Of a stretch of DNA of 64,000 nucleotides, positions 26,901 through 38,196 are shown one piece after another; the first letter of the stretch is position 1; each line of letters opens with the position of its first letter. Below the pieces are notes generated by a model that did not search any database, was not told the origin of the DNA, and saw only the letters and a program-made list of their open reading frames with translations. The stretch is from Ciona savignyi (lineage: Eukaryota > Chordata > Ascidiacea > Phlebobranchia > Cionidae): positions 740,288-804,287 of the forward strand of contig CH003232.1 in assembly GCA_000149265.1 (NCBI GenBank), written 5' to 3'. The position numbers and the translations under genes are program-made.

Positions 26901-29900
26901 CCAAAATGTTATCTTCGCAGTACAATTCCTAAACTTCAATGCAAACTGACCACCACGCAAATGAGATTAAAATGAAACCCCCTTTAACGACAGGGCTTTC
27001 ACGATACTTGGTAAATGATTGCTTAAAATACTTCGTGCCGAGTAATGGCAAGTGTTTGCCAAGGCTATTGTGTACACGTGATAACAGGATTCAGAAAATT
27101 AAGTTTTCACTAATATCATAATTATATTCACAATTGGACTAAACGACTTTCTGATTCAAACTCGAGGTATTTTTTTTGTTTAAGCTGAATTAAACGCAAA
27201 GGATTTTTTATTTAAACTAGATTAACTAAACGCACCGAAAAAAGTCTTTGATTTAAACTAGATTAACTAAAGGCACTGAAAATAGTCTTTGATTTAAACT
27301 AGCTTAGACAAACGCTATGGAAGAAAGTTTTTGATTTAAACTTGAGGTAACTTTTTGTTTAATGTGAACTAAATGCAAAATGTTTTTTTATTTAAACTAG
27401 ATTAACTAAACGCACTGAAAATAGTCTTTGATTTAAACTAGATTAGGTAAACGCTATGGAAAGGAGTTTTTGATTAAAACTTGAGGTAACTTTTTTAAAG
27501 CTCTGAACGCACTAAAAATTGTCTTTTTACTGTATGCTATTAATGTTGTCTGATCTAACGTTATTTGATATATGACGGTAAATTGCTGGAACACCCATAT
27601 TTAAATTGACGATTAAGTACATAGTCTATTTACTGTTCACCTCACTTCAACGCTAAATATTAATTACACTAATACATTTCTCGACAACTATACAAGTCTG
27701 GAACTCCCCCACGATATAGATAACGTGTTTTTAAATCTTTTTACTAGGCTACCCAGAATAGCGATACTGGGCTTGATGCTATATAACAGCTATAAGATGC
27801 TTGGCTTGATGCTATCTTCAAGGATAGGCAATTATACCATCGGATATTTAAAGGAACTGAATAGGTGCAATCGTAAAAATGATATTTTAAAACTATTGCG
27901 AAATGAATGTTTTGTGGTGTGGCCGAAGGGCCAGCGTGACCGATTGACATAACAGCAATACATTTAATTTCGCATACAGAAAGACGATTCACATATACAG
28001 TAAGACATTTTAAAACGGACCTAGTGAAAAGACATGGTTTCAAAACTAGGACAGGTAGGGAAAGCAATCCCCAACGTTATTTTTTTATTTACCGTTCCAA
28101 GGTTCGAACCCATAATGGGCTCGTCACTTTGGACCGTTTTTGCATATAAGTCGGTATATGTATAGGTCGCGCTAACCATTCGGCCATACGATCTTAGCGA
28201 AAGAAATCCCCAACATTAATTACCAGTGCGACTATGTTTGACTTTCAATATCTCGACCATTTGGTTAAACAGGCAGATATCTCACGTTGTCACGGAACCG
28301 GTGGTTATACCTAGTCCCGTGAATTGTTGACTGACCTGTTAAATTTGCATAATTGCATGGTCATTGTACTCATTAACGGCAAAACGAGTACAAACATAAA
28401 GCGCTACTAACTATAAAATATATCTTTATATTTTATAACAAAATGGAGTGAGGTGTTTTATAACACGGAAGAGACGTTGTTATTACACGGGTATTGTCTA
28501 ATTACCCTATTGAAATAAACAGAGCAGAACGCAAGTCAACCCACCAAACAGACTTATAATCGCGGCGACTTTTGTCACTTCCATATATAGTTGAACTTAT
28601 ATGTAGCTGATCTAATACAAAACTTCTTATTGGAATTATTTTATTATGTTATATATGGTTAAAGGTCTTTACTTATTTATCCACGGAGTTTAAGTGATGT
28701 CCGCTAGCGACTAGCCAAAGGACACAACCGACCAATCTTTTCCACCAACCAGTTGACAGATCGCCGGGCAACACTAAAAGTAGGGAAGTAGGGAAACTGC
28801 TCACTAAAATTACAGAATCTAATTTAAACTCCCTGCCCCAAAAACTAATCTCAAACCCAAAACTAACCCTAACTCCAACCCCATGTTTAAAACTAACTCT
28901 TATGGCCTAATCATCATTTTAGTGAGCAGTTCCCCTTTTTTTTCCGCTTTCCTCCTTTAGTTTTTCTCCAGGTCGCCCACACTCTAACCGACTGAGGCAA
29001 CTACCAAGGACAAAAGTACGCGTTCTGCTAGTTCAAGAACACGCTGGTTTAAAACTTGGTTTAACGTCCTTAATTTCCTATATTTTATAAAAGCTTCTCG
29101 TATCGGTCTCTTAGTACCAGCGACAAAAATACAAATTTACATTAGTATTCGGTGTTGATCCATAAGCGCATAGCCAACACGTAAATTTTGGCTTTTGTTA
29201 AAATATTTCGACCAAACAAAACTGAAAAAAATATCTTGGAAAAACATATATCCGCAAAAATGGCAAATCATAATAAAAGAGTTTTTTTATAAACAGGTAA
29301 ACTTGGGGAAAATGATACGGAGATCATTATGTCAAATAAAAAATTGTTACTAGCCTACCTAAACTGGTATTATGTTTTTTTAAGTTAAAATTGAATTGAC
29401 TTGTGACGTCTAAATTTGACTTTATGCTCAGACTACCTTACAACTCCATGCATTATGCTGTTAATAATAAAAGAAATATCTCAAATTGTCTTAAACTTTA
29501 AACTTAGTTATTTGACTATCTTGTCGTTTAAATACTTTAACCCCACTATCGCTTTACCTGGAAAGTATTTAATTTTAACTAGGATATTTGGTACATATAC
29601 TGTTCGAAATAATCTATAACTTATGAACTATTGCCTGTAAGACCTGTCTTTGTTTGCTATAGCCAAAAAACTGACTAACCATAAACCTCGTGTGGGTATA
29701 GAAATGGGGATGGGCGCAAATTCCGACTGTCTGAGTCTTATTAGATTCAAGTGCTCTTCACAACTTATTGGCTGTAAAGAACGCGACCTTCGAAAGCAAA
29801 GACGACCTTCGAAATACACAGCAATTTGCAAGCACCAAATCCCTGTAGTTTAAGGATTTTATATACTTGTACACGCGTGGGTACATGTAAATTTCACACC

Positions 29901-32900
29901 AAATATTAGTCACGGGTACAAGACATTGCACCTATTCGGACATTTTTGCGGTCTGGCTGGGCTGTACTTATGCGTCAAGCAGGTTTATGTTCAAATATTT
30001 GCTGAATACTTAGTAATTTTCCAAATAGATGTTTGCCTAGTGAACGCTCGACTTTCAAAATGCCAGACAAAATACCGACACATAAAAAAAAAATATAAAT
30101 TAGAAAAATACAAACTTTTGTTCACTTGTAGAGTAATGGTAAGATCGCAATAATATTGCCTGCTAACTGTTGATTTAATGGGGCTATTTCTGCATGTTGA
30201 ATACAATGTAGACATTGTTAAAATGTTTGTTCAATCCATCTATCCACCATAGGTTCAGGCGATTTTACCAAAGGACACATATGAGTAGTGGCTGGTTTCG
30301 ATCTGACAACCAATCGACAAGTGGTGCAACACACATCCGAACGAGCCAATCAAACAAATGTTATGAACATCGTAAGATTGTGTGGCCGAATGGTTAACGC
30401 GACGGATGCATATACCGACTCAGATACAAAAAACGGTCTTTGTGACGAGCCCATCCTGGGTTCGAAACTTGGCTCGGTTAAAAAAGTTATAAACATTACG
30501 GTCGTGTGGCTGAATGGTTAACGCGGGAAGAAGAGAAGAGGGGAAACCACACAGTAAAATTACAAAAAGTAATTTAAACACTGCCCTAAACACTAATCTT
30601 AACCCCAGAACTAACCCTTACTCCAACCCATGTTTAAAACTGACTCTACTGTCACAATCTTCACCTTAGTGTGCAATTTCCCTTCTTTTAGTTTTCCCTG
30701 TATTTAAGTGAAGATATGGCCCGATTAGCTTTGACACAATGTGACATGCCATACAGCGTTTTAGCAGCTATCACGTTTCCAAATATAATCATCAAAATAA
30801 AACTATTAAAAATACTACGGCGTCTGTCTGCCGATACAGCAGTTAACAGTATTCTACAACTTATAAAATGCATCAACGCACTTTTTTTCCTAAATTACAT
30901 ATCTTTTTCAGATGCGATTGCTTTATCTCACACTGATTCGGGTATTACTGCTTGCGTAATGTGTGTTTAAATAAAACTACTTTACATATAGGAAATTCCT
31001 TGTTACGCGTGTAAATTTCTAATACTTTTTTTCTCAGAGCGTTCTATCGCTTAATAAAAACTTGCATGTTTTTTTCGGCTGGATCGTAAGCAAAAGTGAA
31101 GTGCTTAAACCCAAAACATGCTAACTATGTACTTAACCACTGACTATACCATACCGACATAGTTTGTTGTGTAGAAAGTGACCAGGGTAAAATTCGAATC
31201 CAGAACATGCCCGGTAGTAACATATGTTCTTATCCACAAGACCTCACCGACAGAGTGTGTTGTGTAAGTTTCCAGGGTAAAATCAAACCAAAAACATGCC
31301 TTGTAGTAAACAACAGTCTTTACCACTAGACCACACCGACATAGTTTGTTATGGAAAAAGTGACCTGGGTTAAATTCGAACCAAGAACATGACCAGTAGT
31401 AACATATGTTCTTATCCACAAGACCACACCGACGGAGCTAGTATTGTTTATCAACTCATTTGAAAACGTTGTATTTTAAAACATACCTTCTGCTGACTTG
31501 ACTTTTGCTTTGTCCAATTTACGCTGACTCAGCATCGACGGAGCATGACGCAACAGGTTTTGAAGCTCTTCTTGATTCTTTAGTAATTTTTGACGTAATA
31601 ATGCCGATTTATTCAAATCTTCTGTAGAAAAATAAAACAGCTGTTTTATTGTAAACGTAACCTGAGAAACAATTTAAATTTGACGCATCATTTAATTACT
31701 CTAATCAATAAACTTATCATTTTAAGCAAGGGTAAGTGCATTACAAAAGGACTAAACCGATTAGCCATTAGCTGGTTTCGATTCTATCACCTTTCAACTC
31801 ACTGTCTGGCGCGCTAAGATTGTGCTAGCTGGTCAAACGAAATTCGCGTAAACGCCAAGATATCATATTTTCCGAAATAACTAATCACCACATTTGTACA
31901 GTAAGGTTCAAACGTAGCAACACTAAAAGGAGGGAAAGCGGAAAGAAGGGAAACTGCTGACTAAACCATTCAAACTAACTTAACCCTGCTCTAAACACTA
32001 ATTTTAACCCCAGAACCCACCCTAACTTTAGTTTTTTCCAGCGACATGCACTGTAGGATTCAATTACTTTTTTGTTTTTTCTGGTTTCACAGCCTACACC
32101 AAATTCTATAAAACTAACTTTAAGGTACCCATAAAACCTTACAAAAACACGATATGTGAAAGGCTCTATCTGACGACACACCTTGAATAAACTATATAGT
32201 ATGTTACTTGACAGACTATTTTAACATCAACTTATTATTACACAACATATTTTTGGGGTGCACTACATACTTTGTAAAACTACCTTGCATCATATCTACT
32301 GTGGTACTCATAATTTGGATACAGTTGTTTAAAATCTTAAACCGTACGAACTGTAGAAACTACTGATAACAAAGCTAATATATACTATTTCATATTAGTT
32401 GTAGTTTAGGGTTTTTCAGTGAATAAAGCATTTAAATCATTATATTCGAATTATGCACCTATAGCTCACATAACTGATATCCAAACTCCATACAAACGTA
32501 CACTAATGTTCTTCTTTTAAAAACAAAGTAATATGACCTTACCATATTGTCTACAGTTTCAATATTTCATATGAACACAGCGTGTTAAACACTTGTATAC
32601 GAGTATACAATCGCCACAAATATGGTTGGTACAATGTACACAATACATACGCAAGCAACTGTTTATGTCTTAAAGGCAAGTAAACGGCTTAAGTGTCTAC
32701 TTTACCTACAAAGGCAGACATATAGCACAAAAGCCTTAGCTAAGCGTAATTCGACATTCGTTTAACTAGATTGCCGTCTTAGCCGCATGATATTGAATAA
32801 TTCATGAAATTAAAACCGGTAAACGGTTAAAAAGTTTACGGTTAAGGATTTCTTTTAAAGATACAATTCTACATGTTAATTTAATATAACTCACTACAAT

Positions 32901-35900
32901 ATGGCGTATTAATACAGCAGGGAGTTGAACCAGGTAATATATGAATTCAGTTTCGATTCGGTTTTACTCAATTTAAAATATGTAATTCGGGTTTTGTTTT
33001 TGGGCAAGGCATTTAACGTACGACAGATTATTCTGGTGGTTTAGTGCGAAGGGTTGCAGGATCGAAACTGGTCGCTACTAGTCGGTGTGTCCTTAAGGCA
33101 CTAAAAAACATTGCCTGAACCCAGCAGATTAATCGGTTCTACTAATTAATAGCTCCGGTAACCCGACGGTAGGCGCGAGGTGATCTGACGATTGCCCGTA
33201 TTATAACAGAAAGTAATACCAGTTAAGTACAGCGTGTTTTCACGTAATAACAGTCAAGTGCATATAGGATATGGTACTATTGTTTAACCCGTCGGGTTAC
33301 TTAAGCTATTTCAGTGTGTTGTTTGTATTATTCCGAAGAACCTTTAATTTGGCAGAACACATTAATCTGCTAAGTCTATAAACTTATAAATTGCCTATAG
33401 CCAATATCTGTTAAGTGCCTCGCCCAAGGACACAACCGGTTATAACTAGCACCCAGTTTCGAACATGCAACCTTTTGCCTGAACGGCGACGCACTAACCC
33501 ACCAAGCTAATCAGTCAGACAGTAATAAATATTTGGAGTAATGGAAATGCATTCTTTGTCCACGAAGGTAAAAATAAGTAACTTATTTTATTTTTAAACG
33601 GCTATTGTGCGGAAACCACCATTCCCAACATCATTTAATACTTCACGCTCCGTTGGTTTCTTTTTCAAATAGAAATAGCAAATAAGTCGTAAACAATCGC
33701 TTCAAAAACACTTCTGCGAACAGGAATGCCTAGAAATTCGCCATGCAGCGTAATTACCAAGTCGTTAAACTGCCATAAATTGTCTAATATCAAATACAAA
33801 AACGTCATTAGCAAACATTATAAAAATTTGCGGTAAAAAGAGACACCAGCGTCGATTAAATGCATGTGACTATACATGTTTGGTTTGGACAGGAATAGAT
33901 ACTGTATAGCATTCCATGCTGTTTATTGTTTGTGAAGTTGTCGCTACAACAAAGATGTATTTCCAGTGGGTTAATGGGTTAAATAACAAATAAAACGCCC
34001 ACAACAAATTCGACGCAATGAAGTATCCTTTGTTATCTGTCTGACGAAAACCAGTGACAATATTAAAGGAAATCTTCCTGACAAAAAGATGATTACTAGA
34101 AAACGGTCGTGTGGCCGAATGGTTAATGCGACCGATACACTTGCCGAATTATATATAAAACAACGGTTTTAGGAACGAACTGAGCCCTGATGTTTATTTT
34201 AGCGAGCAGTTCCATTCTGTATGGTTTTTAAGTTTAGCAAAAATGGGATGGACAAGTGCTTGTTTAGGTTGATTTAAGTAAATGGATCACAAAATGTGGA
34301 ATATGCCCAGTTTTTATTATCTTCCACTATAATTATTTAGAAAATGCCCCACATTTTAAGGGCCAAATTTCAAGCAAGCTAGACGGTGGGCTTTTAAATG
34401 ATTCCGTTATTTTAATTAAGTCTAATAATAAGATGATCGAGCTAACTCTTCGGCGACACAAAACCCAAGACGGCTTTACCATATTTTTTTACCGGGCTAA
34501 GTATCGAACCCATGATGGGCTCGCCACTTGGACCGTTTTTGTATAGTAGTCGGTATACGTATCGGTCGCGTTAACCTTTTGGCAACACGACCGTACACCC
34601 TAAATTTTGTTCGTTTTTTACCGATGGTCGCAACTTAACGAAAAGGTTAAAATCTAACATAGTTTGGTACCTTTAGTGACATCTGCCGGCGACGAATTTC
34701 GGTTCTTCCATCGATTTTCACAGTCAGACTTGTTCTCAAATTTACGGAGCAAAATGGTTTCTTTTAGCGAGCGTCTTTGTGGGTCGTTTCGTATATAAGG
34801 CTTGAGTTTCTGTGTCTGGGAATAAATTAATCTATCAAAGCTAAATCGTGTGATAAATTGATGCTTTCTTAAACATTCGAACTCTTGACGAGAAAATACT
34901 TCATTGTTTTGGGTATAACTGAATGTGTGCAAAGGATAGGATAAAATATTTATGTTTATCCCCGTGAATGGGAAAACCAAGGGGGTTAAAACACGGGCAA
35001 TCGTCAGATCACCTCGCGCCCACTGTCGGGTTACCGGAGCTATTACAGTGTGTTGTATATAGATACGTTCCCTTAATTTGGTAGAACCATTAATCCGCAG
35101 GGTTCAGGCAATGTCCGTAAAGTGCTTTGCCCAAGGACACAACCGACTCGCTAGCGACCAGTTTTGAACCTACCTTTCGATTGAAAGGCGTCGAATTAAA
35201 CCACTAGACTAACCGGTCGGACAAAGATGTAAGGTTCCGTTACAATTGGGGGAATAAATGCAACTAGCCCGCCCCTCTTTAGCGTTACCCGCAACCCGTC
35301 TACCGATTTTGCTTGATTCGAAAGTCCCCTATGTACTTTTTCAAAGATTACCTTTATGAAACCGACATAAAAAATACTTTAATGAAGATTTTCGTTACGG
35401 TTTATTTAACGATAACCTTGTAAAAAATACGTCGGTGTAAAATTCCCTCACGAATTATCCAACGATAATCGTCTATAAGTGCTGTTAAAGTGGATTTCCC
35501 AAAAAACAGTCGGAATAAAAACGACAGATCAATCCATATTTAAACAGTGGACTATGCACACAATAGATTTACTTCTGTCGTAATTTTTGGGTCCTGAAAA
35601 ATCAAAATTACTTAATATCACTAATCGATTACGTCATAGTTATTACGTCACTTACGTAATCAGATGGCTCGGAGTGGACTGACGTCATCGATACAGAAGA
35701 CAACACAGAAGCATCTGATTGGTCGAATTGAGTCTCGGTTTCTTAAAAATATTTGAAATGACATTAAAAAGATAAATATTTAGTAAAAATTAAATAAAAA
35801 TGGTTAAAATGTAGCTTTAATTTAACTTGACTTTATATTGTTGTGGTCCTAATTAAATTTTGTTTGCTATTAGTGTTATTTCGCTTAGATTTGGCGGCCG

Positions 35901-36813
35901 CGTTCGCTATATTTATTAAATCATATCCTTTTTTAATGACGTGTTTTAACGACTGTTCATTTTGCCGTTTTTCCTTGTTTCCTGTGTCGTTATTTGATTC
36001 GTTTGCCACTTTTTAATACCGAGGCAAAAAATGGAATACTAAACTAAACTTTAGCCACGAGGTGTCGTAATATAGTGTCAGACAACGCCAGGGGCTAAAA
36101 ACGAAAGTATAATACACGGGTGTCTTCGGTGACCGGTCAATCATAATAACACCGCATGCTCATAGTCCGGCATCCGGGCCATTACAATGATAGATGGTCA
36201 GTTTTATATTCGTGGGTAGGAACTGTTCGACCAGTTCTCGTCATAGCAACTTAACTTAAGAATATACCATCTCCATAGACGTGGTATATGTACTATAATA
36301 GGCATATACTGCAATTTTTAGTTTTGGATCTGGTATCACTCGATAAAACAGTTTTTACCTGACTTAGTTTCGAATCTGGAAAAACTGAATACCAAAAATT
36401 TTACCGGTCTTAGTTTTAAATCTGGTATCTCTGGATAAAACAATTTTTAACGGTCTTAGTTTTGAATCTGGAATCAGTGAATAAAACAGTTTTTACCGAA
36501 TTTAGTTTTGAATCTGGGATTACTGGGTAAAACAGTTTTTAACGGACTTAATTTTGTATCTGGAACCACTGTATATAAAGGTTTTTACTGGAGTAGTTTC
36601 CAATCCAGAAACATCGAATCCAATGCGTTTTTCTCGCGCATAGTTTGTGTTTTTTTTATCTTTTAATCATCCCGGTTATTTCCAGGCCCTAGTTCCGAAC
36701 CGTTAGGCCACTCTTTACGCCCGCTTTTCTGTAAATGACAACATTTAAATATACTTACGTTTGTTTCTGTTTAGATCTAGTACTTCAACATTGGTCGGGG
36801 AAAGGTCTTTCAT
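8840..36813 (-). CDS. PDZ-domain protein, 906 residues, 11 exons in the long isoform
   Basis: Exons in transcript order: 36813-36759, 35741-35656, 34815-34671, 31621-31487, 14347-14212, 13624-12641, 12221-11751, 11422-11288, 11047-10787, 9862-9744, 9033-8840 (stop TGA). Every junction has AG/GT sites and closes in frame. Residues 1-140 are polar with a short helical stretch (LLRQKLLKNQEELQNLL). Residues 186-670 are low-complexity, Ser/Pro/Asn-rich and probably disordered. Residues 717-802 include a basic cluster (RMRKRRSRERRAAKARN) that could act as a nuclear signal or membrane-binding patch. Residues about 813-902 form a PDZ domain: carboxylate-binding loop G-P-Y-G-F (828-832), then GVYISSL-like strand, AGLMKLGDEITEVNG and IILESDKLLLRI. 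PDZ domains bind C-terminal peptides, so a scaffold role is likely. From memory the KPPSGPYGF/GLxxxGDEI style resembles vertebrate KIAA1614-type proteins, but I am not sure. The two most upstream exons are the least certain. Confidence 0.82.
9313..9440 (-). repeat. tRNA-derived SINE, split by a foldback insertion
   Basis: The reverse copy runs from CGTTCCTTCAATTTGGTAG to AACCTTTCGGTTGTAAG. The expected remainder (CACTAAACCACC) appears after the foldback element, at about 9707-9722. It lies in the intron between the two PDZ exons. Confidence 0.75.
9444..9706. mobile_element. Foldback element of TGAACCCC / GGGGTTCA units, copy 1
   Basis: The left arm holds several units of AACTGAACCCCTTTA and the right arm about ten units of AGGGGTTCAGTTGTA in the opposite orientation, so the whole can fold into a long hairpin. 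The right end is TTCACTTGACTGGTCAC, the reverse complement (one change) of the left end of copy 2 at 49979. No coding capacity. Confidence 0.75.
12430..12610. repeat. 20-bp tandem repeat
   Basis: Units of GTATGACGTATTGATACGGT and variants, immediately 3' of the large PDZ-gene exon, in the intron to exon 12221. Each unit contains a TGACGTA half-CRE. Confidence 0.8.
13905..14205. repeat. 32-bp tandem repeat, about nine units
   Basis: Units contain ACTTTCAAATGGAAAATAG followed by TAATAAAAAACAA; neighbouring copies are almost identical. The array ends 7 bp from the donor of PDZ-gene exon 14212-14347. The units are contiguous without unique spacers, so this is not a CRISPR array. Confidence 0.92.
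15217..15280 (-). CDS. Alternative first coding exon of the PDZ gene
   Basis: ATG at 15280 opens 21 codons (starting MQLRKISEVGMNYV) and the exon ends ...GCTCCAG at 15217 before GTAAAA. It leaves one base (G), the same phase as exon 31487-31621, so both join exon 14347 in frame, making Asp from G+AT. An in-frame stop lies a few codons upstream, so this is a first exon or includes 5' UTR. A palindromic CRE-like site lies about 750 bases upstream. The isoform would have 787 residues, losing the N-terminal 140 but keeping the disordered region and PDZ domain. Transcript evidence is needed to prove it. Confidence 0.5.
16023..16052. promoter_or_regulatory. 30-bp near-palindrome of two CRE-like sites around an E-box
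   Basis: It reads GTTACGTCACACCTGCAG, then CTGTGACGTCAC. The two TACGTCA/TGACGTCA sites (CREB/ATF type) are arranged as inverted copies around CCTGCAGCTG, which contains the CAGCTG E-box. Twenty-six of 30 bases are self-complementary. It lies in a GC-rich island about 750 bases upstream of the alternative first exon, so it could belong to an internal promoter. That function is inferred. Confidence 0.4.
16210..16330. repeat. 22-bp tandem repeat
   Basis: About five units of GAGCCACTAAACCTTTGTA with variants, in the large PDZ-gene intron. Confidence 0.75.
21879..22048. mobile_element. hAT-type MITE, 170 bp, with 8-bp target duplication
   Basis: Begins CAGGCATGGGCAACATACGG and ends ...GGAAAGTTTCCCACCCCTG-like; the right end reverse-complemented starts CAGGGGTGGGAAAC. 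It is flanked by a perfect direct repeat CCTTAACC (21871-21878 and 22049-22056). CAG...CTG ends and an 8-bp duplication are the hAT hallmark. GGCCCGC runs flank both sides inside. No coding capacity. Confidence 0.85.
24001..24150 (+). repeat. 76-bp minisatellite family, two units
   Basis: Two units in the same orientation as the array at 1640-2280, with CATCTGTGCCACATTTCC and CACATTTCCACATAAC. They follow an (AT)n stretch. Confidence 0.8.
24810..25010 (-). repeat. 76-bp minisatellite family, reverse orientation
   Basis: About two and a half units with GACACAGATGGACAGGTGG and GTGTGCTTATCAAGATTGA, the reverse of the 1640 array. The last unit is degraded. Confidence 0.8.
26394..26424. mobile_element. 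hAT-type terminus running into the assembly gap
   Basis: CAGTGGTTCTTAAATTTTTC then GTCGCGCCC is a typical hAT terminal inverted repeat and matches the end at 38502 (CAGTGGTTCTCAAACT on the minus strand). The rest of the element is hidden by the run of N; no matching right end is seen after 26854. Confidence 0.5.
26425..26853. other. Assembly gap, 429 N
   Basis: Run of undetermined bases in the large intron of the PDZ gene. Translated frames across it have no meaning. Confidence 0.99.
27150..27500. repeat. AT-rich tandem repeat, about 41-bp units in a higher-order pattern
   Basis: Repeated TTTAAACTAGATTAACTAAA followed by CGCACTGAAAATAGTCTTTGA. A larger period of about 180 bases is marked by TTGAGGTAACTTTTTGTTTAA. 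Confidence 0.7.
28095..28195 (-). repeat. Short tRNA-like repeat (second family)
   Basis: Read on the minus strand it has a box-A-like TGGCCGAATGG segment and a box-B-like GGGTTCGAACC segment, followed by an A-rich end. It belongs to the same family as 30376-30485 and 46740-46856. Confidence 0.75.
28769..28980. mobile_element. MITE with AGGAGGGAAA-type ends
   Basis: Left end GGGCAACACTAAAAGTAGGG and right end TTTTAGTGAGCAGTTCCCC...TCGCCC are imperfect inverted repeats. The core contains CTAACCCTAACTCCAACCCC. Same family as 5639-5845. Confidence 0.75.
30376..30485 (+). repeat. Short tRNA-like repeat (second family)
   Basis: GTGTGGCCGAATGGTTAACG is a good box A region, CTGGGTTCGAAACTTGGC a good box B, and the copy ends in A-rich sequence. 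A second, truncated head (CGTGTGGCTGAATGGTTAACG) follows at 30502-30522. Confidence 0.8.
30530..30705. mobile_element. MITE with AGGAGGGAAA-type ends, degraded
   Basis: Has GAAGAGGGGAAACC at the left, the core phrase CCCAGAACTAACCC and the right end AGTGTGCAATTTCCC. It directly follows a truncated tRNA-like repeat. Confidence 0.65.
31149..31433 (-). repeat. Tandem tRNA-like repeat, three units of about 91 bp
   Basis: On the minus strand each unit starts GTCGGTGTGGTCTTGTGG (box-A-like) and about 45 bases later has TTGGTTCGAATTT or similar (box-B-like). The heads recur at intervals of 89-93 bases. It lies next to PDZ-gene exon 31487-31621. Intron-borne and without perfect tRNA folding, so it is not called a tRNA gene. 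Confidence 0.65.
31916..32045. mobile_element. MITE with AGGAGGGAAA-type ends, internally deleted
   Basis: The left end AGCAACACTAAAAGGAGGGA and the core phrase CTAATTTTAACCCCAG are kept. The right half is shortened to CTTTAGTTTTTTCCAGCGAC. Confidence 0.65.
33020..33210 (+). repeat. tRNA-derived SINE, tail truncated
   Basis: Forward copy from GACAGATTATTCTGGTGGTTT to ATCTGACGATTGCCCGT. The segment between AATCGGTTCTACTAATTA and TAGCTCCGG is shortened. A diverged reverse copy follows at 33285-33525, so the two form an inverted pair in the PDZ-gene intron. Confidence 0.8.
33285..33525 (-). repeat. tRNA-derived SINE, diverged reverse copy
   Basis: Contains CCCGTCGGGTTAC, AATTTGGCAGAACACATTAA, GCCCAAGGACACAACCGG and the box A end (ACCAAGCTAATCAGTCAGAC). 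Confidence 0.7.
34105..34175 (+). repeat. Short tRNA-like repeat (second family), 3' truncated
   Basis: GGTCGTGTGGCCGAATGGTT head with the ATACAC...CCGA middle; the box B part is lost. Confidence 0.65.
34492..34595 (-). repeat. Short tRNA-like repeat (second family)
   Basis: Reverse copy: GAACCCATGATGGGCTCG, GACCGTTTTTGTATAGTAG and a head reading AACCTTTTGGCAACACGACC. Confidence 0.75.
34929..35223 (-). repeat. tRNA-derived SINE, full length
   Basis: Reverse copy from AGGATAGGATAAAATATTTATG to the head CACTAGACTAACCGGTCGGAC. It lies in the PDZ-gene intron, 113 bases upstream of exon 34671-34815. Confidence 0.9.
36317..36595. repeat. 46-bp tandem repeat, six diverged units
   Basis: Units read AGTTTTGAATCTGGTATCAC then ATAAAACAGTTTTTACCGACTT with many substitutions. 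It lies in the first intron of the PDZ gene. Confidence 0.8.
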
Positions 36814-36894
36814 GGTTTCGTTATTACATCCATGCGTTATCCTATTCTTATCTCTAATAGTAATTCGTTTTCCTGCTGTGATAAAGTATTCAGT

Positions 36895-36995
36895 TGTACG
36901 GTCGTGTGGTTAAGGCGACCGATACATATACATACTCTTACATACAAAAACGGTCTAGTGACGAGCCCATCATGGGTTCAAAACTTGGCTCGGTC
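36895..36995 (+). repeat. Short tRNA-like repeat (second family)
   Basis: ACGGTCGTGTGGTTAAGGCG head, CATCATGGGTTCAAAACTTGG box B part, then an A-rich end. It starts about 80 bases upstream of the PDZ-gene start codon, so it may overlap that promoter. Confidence 0.75.
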
Positions 36996-37206
36996 AAAAA
37001 AAAGTATTTAGTTGCTTATCATGAGGTCAAAACTGCATATTTTTTAGGGTCATTTGGTACAACGTCGGATTGTCATCCATAAGGTTTTGGAATTGAAACC
37101 AGTCTGTGGCTAATCAGCAGTGTTCTTTGGCAAGGCATTTCGAGGAAGTCGCATGGACCAAGTAACAAATAAGTAGGTTAAATACAAACTATAATATTTC
37201 TGAACA

Positions 37207-37318
37207 GACGTGTAGCGGAATGGTTAACGCTACCGATTCATAAATGTCTTCATAAATAAATAAAAACGATCCTAATGACAAACCCATCATGGGTTCGAAA
37301 CTTAACCCGATAAAAAAA
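37207..37318 (+). repeat. Short tRNA-like repeat (second family)
   Basis: Head ACGTGTAGCGGAATGGTTAA, box B part CATCATGGGTTCGAAACTTA, A-rich end. Confidence 0.75.
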
Positions 37319-38196
37319 CTATAGTACTTCTCCACCGTTTACAACACACTGCAACAGCTCCGGGGGAATTTACACAACAAAACGCCCTTTTGTTATCCAA
37401 CAAAATAAGGTGTCGTATTTTACAATTTTTTTATATTGAGAGGTATCGGAATGTAACTCAATTGCATTATTAATTACATAAAAAAGTTGCAGGATATTCC
37501 AAGTACTTAAGCTAGAATTTTGATATATTCTACCAATAATGAGATAGAATTTTTAATTGACATTATAATTTAGTTACATTCTGAAACGTTTCAATACGAA
37601 AAGCACAATCTTGACTTAATGCTTTTTGCTTAGATTATCCTAAAATTTTATACCTTATGCTGTATTGATCATAGAATTGAGTTACATTCCGAAACGTCTT
37701 ATTATAAAAAGCACAAATTCGACTTTATGCTTTGGTTACAATTCCATAAATTCGTTTGGCAGACATGTATAGTAATGATTAACTCTTATTAAAACCACAT
37801 CTTTAAAATTGTACGTCAGATAGTGACGCATTACAAAGCAAACTTACTCAATATTAAATAGCACAAACCTACAACACTAAATTAGCTGATTCATAACGAA
37901 ATATATTACATTCCTTACATTTCAAAAACGAAAAGTAATAGTTTATACTTAAATAAAAGGACCGACTTTAACAAACGTGACTATTCATTTAAAGTGTACA
38001 AAATTACACTTCAAGCAATACTACTGTGTAGCGCCGCTAAGGACAAAGCAAGTTTTGATATTAAACATAGAGTCTTTGCTTACAAAAGGGAAATATGTTA
38101 GCGGGCCCTTAGCACCTTTGAATAAATATTATACGCGAAAAAAGCACTTATGCCGTCATACAAGCATAGTTAAAAATACTTCAACAGTCACTAGTC

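Larger units (their letters stand above)
15281..31486. other. Large PDZ-gene intron, repeat-rich, no further exon identified
   Basis: In the minus-strand transcript this is the 17-kb intron together with the region upstream of the alternative exon. It holds a MITE remnant (15610-15710), a GC-rich CRE-containing island (15940-16110), a 22-bp tandem repeat (16210-16330), a GC-rich spot with TATTTAAAG next to GCGCGCCGGCGCGGCG (20555-20590), an hAT-type MITE, (AT)n at 23913-23945, two 76-bp-family arrays, the assembly gap and a multi-copy AT-rich repeat at 27150-27500. Short open frames here lack splice-site or codon support. Confidence 0.6.

Noticed and set aside
29628-29853. Two overlapping 67-codon frames on opposite strands
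   Set aside because: No recognisable motif, no supporting splice sites, and both strands open equally.
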